In this document: positions 45,701 to 58,054 of the stretch, one piece after another
How positions within the stretch are numbered: position 1 is the stretch's first letter
Layout: each line of letters starts with the position of its first letter
NCBI GenBank assembly: GCA_024699855.1
Contig: JAMPIQ010000002.1
Location: 10,850,001 to 10,914,000, forward strand
Direction of reading: 5' to 3'
DNA: 64,000 bases
DNA from: Aphelenchoides besseyi
Lineage: Eukaryota; Nematoda; Chromadorea; Rhabditida; Aphelenchoididae
Notes under the pieces: model-generated
What the model was told of the DNA's origin: nothing
Seen by the model: the letters and a program-made list of their open reading frames with translations, nothing else
Databases searched by the model: none
Position numbers and translations under genes: made by a program

Positions 45701-48700
45701 ATAGACAGACAACGCATAGCAGAAAAGCGAAACAGCTACCGAAAAGAATACTTTGACTAATAGCAATCGTAGATTCGGTGCTTCTTCATCACGACCTAAC
45801 GACAACAAAGCAATCAATGCTTCAACTCCCGGCCAATTGTTAGGATCGCTTTTCACAGTCAACTCATCGGTAGTAAACGATTGAGTACGGAGTCGTGTGG
45901 TAAGGACTCTAAACTAACCGTTTTAACAGTAGAATTTTCACAACATACCCGCCACGAGTTCGATCCGAACGATTCACATCGTCCAAACAGGAAAGAGCTT
46001 GATATAAACAAGAAGAAAGTCCTTGACACAAATTGTACATTTTCTTTACAAGAGCCAAAGAAGTGCCGAACGGTGGTGGTTGAAGGATTTGAGAGATGGT
46101 CAGAAGAAGATCCGTGCATTGATCTTCAATGAAGTTCAACGGCGACGATACGAACATACGTCCCATAGAAATTGAAGCAACAAAAAGTGGAAATGCTTTG
46201 GTTTGCAGCGAGTTGGTAACTTCAAATCCGTTTGCTTCTTGTTGTATTTCCAGTAGTAACAAAATGAGTTCCATGAGGACAGAAGTCAAACGATGATTTT
46301 GAGCGCTGTGCAAAATACAATACGAAGTGAAAGTTCGAATTAACTTCTGATTTCCTAACAACCATTGTCTTCGTCGACGTAATGAATTGAGAATGTCCGT
46401 CTTGTCATTTCCATCGATCACTTCGTTTGAATCGTCTTTTGTTTCGTCGATTCGATATTCGCAAATTTCCTTTAGCGTTGTACACTCACGTTCCAACCAT
46501 TCCAAAAGTTCCACACGCAGTTGACCGCCATCAACTTCAACACCACTAGCCAACGTTGACAATTCATCGGTCATCATTTTAAGCGCAGCAACAAATTTCA
46601 TGTGCTGAGAAATAAAATCGAGTGATGTTGAGGATTCGGTTGGTTTCTCAATGATTACTGTTGATGGAATGGTTATTTCTTCTAACTCTTCTTTGGGCTC
46701 CTCCTTTTCGGACTGTTCTTCTTTACATCCCTCGTCATCGCTCCATTTCAACTCGAGTTCATCGTTTTTGATCTCCGTCGGTGCTGACCAGTCCACATCT
46801 TCGACTTGAGCTTTTGGTTCATTTATCTCGACCGTATTCTTAATTTCAAATGCACTTGCTACTGTTGTACAGAGGCGACGTGGAAGCATCGATAAAACAT
46901 CTAACGCCAATAACGGACAACCGGAAGTGAGATGAGCGGACGCGGTGCGAAAGTACAGACAGCGTTCATTTGGAGTGACACGATTCTCCAAATCACGAGC
47001 ATAAGCCAAAAACTTTTCTGTTGAAGCGACTTGAATCCCCGCATTAGTTAAACGTTGTCGCATGACCAGCGGATTACGACGAAGAAAGGCGTAGAAACTG
47101 AAGATGTCGGGTAAGGACGGTTCGTTGGTAGAAATAGTCGAAGACACATGTTCACGTGCAGCTTCGTCCACTAATGTTTCCGCAGACATTAAATATTCTT
47201 TGCTCATCCAAAGAGCCATTGAACGTTCGAATGGATTGCTGCAAAATAAAATCAAAACTGAATAGGTAACAACAAATTACCGTGAAGCATCCGGAAGCAA
47301 CGAAAGAGCACAATCTTTTTCCTTCTTCCCAATCTCGTGTACTTCAGCAGCAGTTGATCCGAAAACTTGTTTGCACAGTAGGTCTTCCATTAGTGCCACT
47401 TGTTTATCATGATCAGTTACGTACAGACGTAAAACAACCATCGCCAATTGCAAATCTTTCATTCGTGTTAAAATGATCTAGAAAATGTTTTCGATAGTAA
47501 TAATCAGTAAGTTTCTATTACTTGGATTGCATCCTGGAGTGAATTGCCCAACAAAAAGAACGCAGCGGCATTTTGGAAACGTTGTTTACTCATAAGAACA
47601 AACGCGTTCTTCAAAGCTGTCTTCTTGGGTCGTTCCTCGTTGAAATCTTCGCGGAAGAAATCGTACATTCTTTGGTTACCAACCGTCTGAATCACCAAAA
47701 TTTGCGATAATTGAAATAAAGATTACCTTAAACAAATGGGTTAGCACATTCTTTTTTCGCATAGCTAAGTAATACAAAGCGGCATCCATCGGATCTTGCG
47801 ACGCTTGAAACGCTGATTTTGCAACCTATATTCGATTCAAGTTATTCATTAAACTTCACAAACCTTTTCAATGCATAATCGCAACGTAGTCGTATTTCGA
47901 ACCCACCATGCTATACCATAAGCCCGTAAATCTTCCCAATTTTCTTCTCCTTTTTGACAACATGGTAACGCATTCAGAAGTTCTGTTTCTGCATCCGAAT
48001 GAAAAGCCCAGATGATTTGAGATAGTGACATGCCGCTGAATTGATAAGTTGCTTTAGTCTCTGACCCAAATTTTACCGTAATTTTAATCGTTGTTTTTGC
48101 ACGTGTGGTAAATATCGAAGTAGATACTCGTGCTGTTTCATTGCCATCAAAAACCGCAAACCACATTCATCTACGGTTTCTATTCCAAGTCCTCCGGAAG
48201 TTGCATAACCCGATGCAGTCGTGTCGACCAATGCAGTCGGCCGATTTGTTTGAAAAGCTAAAACTTGTAAGTGTTCAATGAACACATCTATCCCTGCACT
48301 CACATGCATTCGCGTGTACAAGTTTGTCCATTAGATTCGAAGAAAAATGACTTAAAGTATTGGAAACTGCCAACAAATGCATTTGATCAACACTTGATAG
48401 ACCTGGAATTAAACTTCAATTTTGGAACTTTAAACAATCGACTACCTGGTAAATGAATGTGCGTAAGTAGCTCGGTGAGTGCTTGATTGTGACGAGATGT
48501 AAAAGTATTGGCTATGTTGTGTGAATCACTGCAGGTAGATGAGTGTCGTGAGCGTGAAGTCCGAGAATGCGCATCTGCTTTTTGCAAACTATCCAAAACT
48601 TCATCCAATTCGTCTTCCGAATCGCCACTTTTAAAAAGCGAATCGTAGGCGTCGCTTGTATCGCCTATGTTTGCTGGTTTCTCCTTACCAGTTCCACTTT

Positions 48701-51700
48701 TGTCCATTTCCATAAGCACGTAGAGAGGTAGTGGCGGTATTCCATCGAGTTCTTGATATTCCAAATCATCATCTTCCAACACGGAACGCTGTTTGTTCAT
48801 TCCATTACCGGTTTGATTCTCTCTCAGTCCATCTTCCGTATTTGTACTGTTGTTGAAACGACGAACCGAAGCAGCTCGTGACAACGGATTTCGCATTGCT
48901 ACTTGATGTTGCTGAAAAATTTCAAGTGTTTTTCAAGTAGCTTCTAAGCATACCCGAAGTGCGCGAAGGACGTGTAACAAAATTGCCTTAACTCGTTTAG
49001 TTTTTCCGGCATTCAACATTTTGATTAGTTGTTGTGGATGATATTGCGGAAGAATGGGATTAGCTAGACGAGAAGCTTCAAAAATGCCCTCATCCATCAT
49101 TATACGCAACATTTCTTCTCCAGAACTCTGATTCGTTTGCTGAGCTGTTGAAACTTCTTTATCGGTCTTATTTTCCATCTTAACATCAGCGGACCCTTTG
49201 TGAGCGGAGAGCTTCAAGACCTGGTCGAGCATCATTTGCGATCGACTCGTACTTAATGTCGATGCACTAGCAACTGGTCGGATTCCCATTACTTTGATGA
49301 ATTTCTGGGCTGGCGATTTGTTTGTCTGTTCCACTTTCGGTGTGTTTTGAACAGCTTTCAAGTTCCATTGGCTGTACACACGCATTTCACTTGGCATTCC
49401 AATAACAAGCAGACCGTCACGTGCCCAACTCAAAACCGTAGGCAATGGTGCCAAACCATCGACTGATTCCAAATCCAAATAGCGAATACAGACCCAACGA
49501 ACCAAGCTACTGGTAGTTTTTGCGATGTTCGCTGCAATCGATGAATTTCGTCTTAATGTTGGTCGTCGTGTTTGTTGCTCTTCAGCCATAATCGCCACAT
49601 TTTGTTGTGCCGTACTCTGTGACATTTGCGCAAAAAAGAAGATAAGATTCGCAACTCCAACTGTCAAAATGTGAGTTCCGTCTTCGGTACTCGCCCAATC
49701 CAAACGAACCAAATTCGAATGCGATGTGTTCAATATGCGTCGCTGTCTTGTATGTTGTCGTTCAATTGGCATATTAACAATCGAATCGCAGATTATGGAG
49801 TGCAAAAAGTTTCTAAAACATCCTAGTTGATTTAGCTAAACCGATTTGACTTACCGATCGGCAAAACATCTTGCCAATTTCAAGTGTTCTTCTTGCAGCC
49901 ATTCAACCCCACCCGAGGATTCGCACTCGTAGACCGCAATGCTGATGTTACTAACCAGTGCTTCAGGACTCAGTTCGGTAGTTGTAGCAGGTGGTAGAAA
50001 AGCACATGCAAAACGACCGCTGTGTGCGGAAGCAAGTGCTGAGATTTCTCCTTAATGTTTACCTTAAGAATCATAATCTAAATCACTTCATACCACAGAT
50101 ATCGAGTGAGCTGTCGGTTTGTGCACCGATCATTTTCCACATTTCCCATATGTATTGATCAGAATTAAAATCGCTACGAACACAACGTAGAAATCTAACG
50201 GTACTGTCGGAACATGAAAGTAGCAAGAAATAGGGAGTACGACATGCCGGATAGACACTTGCAGAAGACAAATGTCCGGCCGATACACTAACAGATTTCA
50301 CCTAATAGTTAAACTCAAGAATCTCATTTGACTGGAAGCATTTCAAACCTCAACACCATCCGGTAGATCTATTGACGCTTCATAAACTTTTTTGGTTTCT
50401 ATTTTCAATCGAGCAGCTCTCGGTGCTGCAGAAGTGGCTGATGCATAGAATTGCGGTCCACCAAGCGAACGAGTACTACGCGAAAATATCGTTTCTTCAC
50501 CGCTAATTGGTGTTGGAGATTGAGCAGAAATTTTCAACGACCACATACGCACCATTGTTGTTCCGTTCATTGATCGTTGAACGAGTAAAATGAAAAAACG
50601 ACCAGATAAATTTCCTTCATTATCCATTCCAACATTCTGCTCATTCCCGTAATCCGAAAGAGCAAGAGCTTCATCGAAAGTATGTAATAGCAAAACTTCG
50701 TCACTACCCTGAATCAATGATCTTAAATGACTGTGTGATTAAACGTACAATTTTAGCGTCGACAACATCGCCTAGGTAGATAATGCAGCCCGGTTTGCCA
50801 GTTGATTGAGTTGAGCAAATATCGAACATGCCCGTCAATTTGAATGCATTCTTATCTACGCGGTTCGGGAATCCAACATCAATAGTCTCATCTTCGGATC
50901 CAGAGCTAGCCGATGAATTGCAGACTTGTTGCGAACTGCTTGCAAACAGTTCACTCAATAAATTTCTAGCATCGACAATTGCCTGGTAAATTGCAAGATT
51001 GCCGTCTTTGAAGGTCAGAAAGCAAGAACTCGGCGAATTGCAAATTGTGCCAAGAGCCGAACTGTAAAGAAGATTATGGAAATGAAGTCAACAGATCCTA
51101 ACCTTGGGATAATAGCCGGAAGCCAACTAATGGAATAAAAGATGTTAGGTTCCTTTACGGTCATTCGAGATAATTCGCGCACTCCGCCCGATTTACATAG
51201 TGGACCAACCGGATTGATTTTCCACAAAATCAACTCCGACTCGCCGTTTTGTTTCGAAGCAGAATCGTTTGTGAATGAACTGCTCGTAAGGAGAAGCGGT
51301 AAAATCGGGTGTGCCGAGACCGAAGAGGTTTTGAAACGATGACCGCACATTCGATAACGATGCACAATGTTCAAGATGTTACTGTATTGTCGATTGTCTT
51401 CCATGCAGAATTGCCACAAGTTCAAAGACCCGTTTTCATGACTGGTGAGCAAATGAATAAAGTTACCAGTTTGTGCAGATTCTATAATACAAACTCGATT
51501 TCAATTGAACTGCAATCACTAACCATGTTCGGTGTGTTCGCCGAAGTGCCGTTGTAGATCACCGAGCGTAGTTTCGTGTGGACTGAACACAGAAATCGAA
51601 AGACTTAAAGAAGCAGCATCCGTTAATGGAAAAGCATTTGGAAATCGAGATGCAAAGCTGACCACTGCTTGTCGCCAATCATCGTCTAACCATTCAATAG

Positions 51701-53535
51701 TCCTGAAGTTGATATAACAAAAATCGTCACTATAAAACAACTGACCATGTCAAGAGACTTCCATCAACGGGATGAACGGAAAACAAAACGTCGCTCGATT
51801 TGTTCCAGTGTTGAACTAAGCCTTCGATTTTCACGTCAAAGAAATCTTTAACGTTGTCCATTGCCGTTGAATGAGGAGACAAATTTGATGCAGTAACGGA
51901 GGGATCGGCGGTTGGCGTTAACGAGTCCACGTTGGTTCCAGCATTTCCGTCTGTTGATCCACAAACTGGTGAACTCAAATCCGCTGACGTGGCTCCAGAA
52001 CGTTGTCCATACTCCGAATGATCATTCAACAATGTTTCAGCCAATATCTTTTCAGCACCATAAGTAAATAGAAACTCTTTATTGTTCAACCAATGAACAG
52101 CAAACGCACAGAACATCGATGAGTCACGATCATTCATCGAAGGCACCAAGAAACAGTCTGTAAAAGAAAGTTTTTATAATCACATTTGGATCGTTAACCA
52201 TTTTCAGCGTTGATTGTGGCCGCCAAACTAAAGCTCACGTTGTGTGATGCTACGGGAATGGCGAAATCAGCAAACGTCGCCGATCGACCAAAGTTAACGG
52301 TTTTTGCTCGATTGGTTGACGGAGACGACGTTTTGTCGTGCCTAGAACGCGAATGATGAACTTTGGTTTCGCAGTTGTTGTACTCACATCAAGCGGCTAA
52401 TTTTGGAGATTAAACGAGTTCTTGCCTTTTTCAATGTTGCGTGTTTAGAGGGCGTCTTTTTGCAAACATTTCGATCTTGTTGAACCACTTGAACAGCATT
52501 CAACAGCTGCTCAACTGTGTCGTTGATGCTCGGAGTTTGCTTCCAGACTCTCGAAGTATTGTCAGCACACCAGGTTATTATCGCATTGTTCACGCATTTT
52601 CGTGGCACATATTTGCCTGTTCGTCTCCATTCAAAACCGAAAACAACATCGGGATGCTGCAGATAAATAAACGAAAAGTCGTAAGTTCCATGACGGCTGT
52701 TGCCTAAACATATGACTTCATATGTTCCAATCTAACTCGCACTCACTTTCGTTTGGATACCAAATCTTCACGAATCGATCGTTTTCTCCACAGGTTGCAA
52801 ACAAAGCACAATCGGGTGAGAATTTAACGTACTTGGGTTTCGACGAAAGTTGTGTCTCCCACACAGTTTCCCAATAAACTTCGTTGTGTGAAATACGCTG
52901 AAACACGAGGCTCAATTAATAACCGCAAGGGCTTACATCGTCATTTATATTGAAAATGACCACACTGCCGTCGTCTTTAGATGAAACAACCGAAGAGAGC
53001 GAACGATGTTGATAGAGAACCAAACTGCAATCACTTAGCACCAACAACCTCAGCCCTTCGAGAACCCATTCGAGACAATCGACTTGCATGCGCGACTGAA
53101 TTGACTGTGCTTCTTGCCATCGATAAGGAAAATTCTGAAAATTACTTTCGTATAACCGACATATAAACTGAAAACCTACTTTTCCGTTGGAAATAGCTAC
53201 TGGTTCGAATATGCGAACATCTTTGTCGTGAGAGAACGCAATCTACAATTTCCAAGTTGTTAGTGAGAATTCCGAGAACTCACTTTTCCGGTATCGTTGC
53301 AACAGTTGACGGCGCGAACAACGTCAAATTGAGAGCCGTGAATCACTTGAATTCGTGCGAAATTCGATGTCAAAATAACCACGTTAGCGCCAACAGCACA
53401 GGCCTTCAAAGATCTTTACATTCGTTCAATGGCCTTCAATTGACTTACAATGAATTTGTGGCCGTCAATGCATCCAACAGAAAACGTGAAATCACCGTCG
53501 TTCAACGCACCCGTCAACACCTGATGCACATTCAT
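42731..53535 (-). CDS. rbc-1: Rabconnectin-3 alpha / DmX-like WD-repeat protein
   Basis: About 35 exons, from the ATG at 53535 (MNVHQVLTGALNDGDF) to the TAA at 42731. Summed coding length is close to 8982 nt (about 2993 aa), the family's size. Large exons include 48954-49812 and 45949-47238. N-terminal WD repeats show FSHDKDVRIFEPVAI and KPKYVKFSPDCALFATCGEN. The central Rav1-like region includes DECGLRFLMAMKQHEYLL, IIWAFHSDAETELLNALP and WWVRNTTTLRLCIEK. C-terminal WD repeats include SGGRHGEVCVWDLRQRQLR and end YSCGADCSLKIRNLP. By family knowledge it forms rabconnectin-3 with WDR7/RBC-2, controls V-ATPase assembly and sits on synaptic vesicles or endosomes. The gene looks intact. The exon linking about 44088 to 43739 is uncertain; a small extra exon near 43834 may exist. 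The symbol is by homology. Confidence 0.93.
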
Positions 53536-55059
53536 TATCGATAACTACTTGGTGGACCCAAATCGACAATTTTACATTACGTGAATAACCTGCAAGCAAA
53601 CTTTGAGCTTCTTTTTTCAGCGTTTCGTTTACAAAACAACAAAAACTGCTAAATTGTCACATTCATCGAGTGAACTTCGATTTTCAATTGACACACACAT
53701 GACCCGGTCATCTCTTACTGCCGCTTTAACGTACCAATAATCTCTAATATTAGAAGTTTTATTTTAGGAAGTTAGCAATCATATTGACAAATGATTCTAA
53801 GAAAAAGTTGCAACAAACTTTTCATCTAAACGACCGGTACTATCAACTTACTTTAACAATCAATAATCGAGCAAAAGGTTCCTTGTAATTTCACTTGTCA
53901 TCGCATGTGAACTTAATTGACTACTCAAAGTTAAAGGCTAAGATGTTCGGGATGATTTCATTTATTCGAACCAAAAGAATACGATTAAATAATTTGATCC
54001 GTGGTTCAGGTTGTTGCCAAATATCGTTTGATTCGACAATTCGTAAACTGCCGCCACCACAAAAGCAGCGTCACGGTAATTCGATTATCACTTATCGGAA
54101 ATAACCTTACTCTGAGAGTGTTTGTTTGAGCAAAAGTTCGGCTAAAGTTCAGGAGCTTGATAATTGATGGTGGATTAGTTATTGATGTTTGCGATGCACG
54201 CAATTTTGTTGTGAAACGATGGAGTAGGCAATTCGGTGGTACTCGTGTTAAGAGCGAAGATAATGTTTAAGTTATAGAACGAATCGTTTAAGGTTTTATT
54301 CGAACTACAAGTGGCTTTTGAAATCCATAGAAGAGCATGTAGACGAATGTTCGACATTTCGCTTTTTGAATTTCTCGCGAATTCTTCCAACAAAAGATGG
54401 ACACCGCCAAAGTGCCGACATCGGTCCTTAAATACCGTCTTCTATCGCACCTTGAGTGTGAGTTGTATTCGCAGGTTGCATTCTTGAATAAAATTGGCAG
54501 GCCGTTCTTTGGCCCATGATATTAGAAAATATTTTTGCAGTTGAAACATTTTTGCGTGTTTACTTTTTTGTTCCCACTTGCTATTGCTGACTCAACTTTT
54601 TTCGAGCAATTTGATGGAAATGTGTCAGAGGGAAGGCAATTGCGCGGGTATCGCTTTCCGTGATGTGAAGTTAGAACTAGAACAATGAAGGAACTCAAAT
54701 GCTACCGTCAAAGTGACGGCTTCGACGTGAGGAAAATCTTTCATCACGCCCTAGTGATTTAAACTTATGGTTAGTTGCAGCTGTAAATGAAGTGCTATTG
54801 TGCGACAGGCGTAACACTCGTTTCCGCTGTCAATAACAATCGTGCGCCAAAGAATGCAGCGGTATTTATGCTTACAGTTTGTAGATATTGGGCCCCTTCA
54901 AGATTGCCATTATCCTTCGAAGCGGCTTTTAGTTTGCGCGTTTGTTATTTGAGAGTGTTGACGCCCGTTGTTTTGTTCATTTGTAAAATTTGGACCATTT
55001 CAGTGAATAGAAATGCACATTAATGAGCACATAGAAGTGGATCGACAGTTCGCAGGTTC
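53536..55059. other. Divergent intergenic DNA
   Basis: This 1.5 kb lies between two divergent starts (rabconnectin on minus, the cysteine-rich membrane protein on plus) and should hold both promoters. Frames of 60-80 codons occur without features. Nothing else was recognised. Confidence 0.5.
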
Positions 55060-56333
55060 ATGGATCAAAGATCGTTGTTGTTAAGTTTAGCCCATCTGCT
55101 CATGCCTTTGCTTCCAATCGCTTTCACAGTCTGTATTATGTCGGGTGTTGTTGCATTCCAATGTTCTCAAGGTACTAGAAATTCAATAGATGCTAAGATC
55201 GAAGTGAAATACATTTCCAGATTTTACTCCATCAGATTTTGCTCTACGTTCCAATTCAATTGCAACGAATTTTCGTGCTATGGACGGAACTTTTGTTTTC
55301 AATCGTCCGTGCAGTTGTGAGCACGACTGGTCCAGAGGTTTTTGTTCGCGTCTAGTGGCATACGAACGTATGTCTTCTGATAAAGCACCTTCGATTTGCA
55401 TATGCCGGTAGAATGTTCGTTTCGGTTTTCAATTCTGGTAATTTCAGACAATTGGACGGTTTTCGTAGTGGATGTGCTCAAGTTTTGACACGATGTTTTT
55501 GGAATCCTTTGAGAAGTCTAAGATCACCGCGTTCGCAACGTCTTTCTTCAGTGAAATCAAAAAATCAGGTGACGCGAAGGTGAGTTTAAAAACATGGTTT
55601 ATAATTAGTTGATGCAAATTTCAGCTGTTCATGTTGCTTCAATCAACCGGACCAACATTGTCAACAACTTGACTGTTCTCATTTGAAACCGAATTTTGGA
55701 CCTGATACCAACACTACGTGTATTTGTTATCGACCTAATAATTATCCGAAGTCAGTTTGCCATCCGACGTCTACGAACAAGCAAAACTCAACGGGTGGTG
55801 GTCAGCTCGCAAAGAGTCTCGCATTAACGGACGATGATGCCAATAAAATACAACAACAAATGTGGCCGTTTGCCGAGAACGTTGTTTTTATGGAGAAGGA
55901 AAACAGTGCTGAATATCAAACGAACGATCAAACTTCACGCGATTTTCGTTCTGATTTCCAATCTTCGTTCTTTGGAAATGACTTAATGATACCGATACTA
56001 CTTGTCATAATCGTCGTTGGCCTCACTCTTATGATGATCGTGTGTGTGTTTTTTTTGGTCAACAGAGTACGAATCAAAACTCACCAGTCAAATTCGAAGA
56101 CACAGACACGCCGCTCTGCAAGTCCAGTACATGGTGGATCCATACAACGAGCGATATTCCAACAAAACGCATCAATGAACAATAACCGTCGATCACTCTC
56201 CGCTAACTCGAAGACGCCGGTAAACAGACTCCTCCAACCGCACGATGAGATCATTGCAATTGCTAAGAATGAAGAAACCTTTACATCTTCTGATTTTTCC
56301 AATCATTGTAAAAAAGGCACAACTTTTGTTTGA
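55060..56333 (+). CDS. Cysteine-rich single-pass membrane protein, family unknown
   Basis: Four exons: 55060-55171, 55221-55407, 55448-55579 and 55625-56333, giving 379 aa with matching phases. A hydrophobic N-terminus (MPLLPIAFTVCIMSGVVAFQ region) acts as a signal peptide. The outer part has paired cysteines (PCSCEHDW, ICICR, SCSCCFNQPD, TCICYRP), and a single membrane segment follows (MIPILLVIIVVGLTLMMIVC). A basic Ser/Asn-rich tail of about 85 residues ends it. The cysteine pattern suggests a small disulfide-rich fold but does not match a domain that could be named. An AG just before the start (GCAG then GTTCATG) could be a splice or trans-splice acceptor. It ends about 106 bp from the convergent receptor gene. 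Confidence 0.72.
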
Positions 56334-56439
56334 TTGCTTAATCGGATGTTAATGTAAGCACTAAGTGATTTATGAATTGTTAATTTAAATTGTTTTACGT
56401 TAATTAAACCAATTTTATTGAACCTTACACTTGAAATTT

Positions 56440-58054
56440 TCATAAATTTGATGCCTTGGCAATGAGCACTTGACCGGCGAACGATCGTTCTGTTGCAGAA
56501 CCTCCAGGATTGCGAGATCTATTTAACGCCATGGCCATCAAAGTTGCACGAGTTTCTTTTGGAGCCTTGAGGTAAATAGTTGACATCTGACGAAATTGCT
56601 GATTGCCTAGAAACAAAAGAGTACCTTGCAGAATCGAATTCTCTGTAAACTTACATACGAGAAAGACGAAAAAAGGTATTGTCGCGTTGATAATCGATAA
56701 AAAATTGATAATATGATTGAGAATGCACATTTTTTTCAGAGTTCCCTTGATGGCTAAGACTGAGTATGTTAGAACCGCGGGGCCTTCGAGCAGCAGATGA
56801 GAAAGTGCCGTTGAAACGGTTAGTCTCAGTACACATCTTCTTCTTTGGCTGAACGTTTTACCGCCAAGTTCCTGAGCATGACGGTTAAACATAGTGGGTT
56901 TCAAATAACTCACCTTGAATGTAATGAATTTAAGAACAATTAGAGCCGAGCACATTAGCATTATGGCCGTTGGAATAATGATCGATAGAAACATTTGTGA
57001 CCAAAAGTAAAATCGTTCAAAAAAAACATGCGCTAACGAGGTAGTTGGTCTTTGCATTGTATAATAGAGATAATTGATCCAACAAACAGATGATGTTTGA
57101 TTAGAAGTTAAAGACATTGGAAGCCGTGACACGTGATTCTCCACAATGTTAGTGTCTGATAATCGCACCGAAACAATTGCCCGAGTCGTGTGTGTGAAAA
57201 AGAAACTCAAGTGTAAAAGAATGCTGCACAATGTCGAACAAACAAGGATAGTAAATGTTGTTTTTCGTGTACATAGTTGTCGAAAACTGAAAGGCAAGAG
57301 GATACAAATAGCCGTTTCAATTGTGATGGCCAATGTCAACCTAAACGAACCAGCTTATTCTTCGATATTTGCATTGCACTTACCAAGTGCTAATTGTTCC
57401 ACTGATATTAGCGATAGTAATAACAAAAGGCCTTGATGTCCAGAATAAGCTCTCGAACTTGTCGTTTGGATTGTTCGACGACCACGCATGAATGACCTCA
57501 AGAACTCGCGATTCGACGAAAATAAAATTGGCAATAGCTTTGGCGCGAAGAAAGTTGACCGAACTAGAACCTTCGAAATACGGGAGTCGATAGATGATGA
57601 GATTAAAGCCATTGCCGAATAAGCAAAGCAACAGTAGGATTGGTAGCAGAAACTTAGTGATTACCAAATTGAACGAATTGCAAAACGAATAGTACTCGGA
57701 ATTGTGTTCCAATACGGGACCTGAAAACGATTAACATGTTTAAGCAGTCACGAACATTCGCAAAAACTGTTTTCGAGGAACACTTGAAATCATATTCAAA
57801 AAACGACAGAAATGCGTCGAAGACCTACCAGTAGATTCGGGATAACAATTGTGTATTCCGGAACTCGTCAATTTAACCAAAACCTTCAGCAGTTCATAGC
57901 ATTCGTGCAGAGTGAGACTATCGCCAAACTGCTTAACACATTTCTGTTGCAACAGTCGTTCATTGATTGTCTGGACGAGTTCCACACTCTGATTCATAAC
58001 ACTAAAACGTTTGCCGTACGAATACAATGATACCACGAGAAATTGAATAAACAC
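56440..58054 (-). CDS. G-protein-coupled receptor, peptide-receptor-like, atypical TM3
   Basis: Five exons: 57829-58054, 57384-57720, 56914-57340, 56655-56871 and 56440-56606, giving about 457 aa; the last two introns are 42 and 48 bp. After an extracellular N-terminus of about 75 residues, TM1 shows PILLLLCLFGNGFNLIIY and the first loop LRAKAIANFIF. TM3 is TLAITIETAICILLPFSFRQ. TM5, TM6 (LSHLLLEGPAVLTYSVL) and TM7 (INFLSIINATIPFFVFLVCN) follow, then NQQFRQM as an eighth helix. The layout resembles nematode FMRFamide/myosuppressin-type receptors. Where these have ERY or DRY, this protein has ETA, so the G-protein-contacting arginine is missing. The ligand is unknown. The start could be the Met at 58054 or an internal MNQSVEL. 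Confidence 0.75.
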
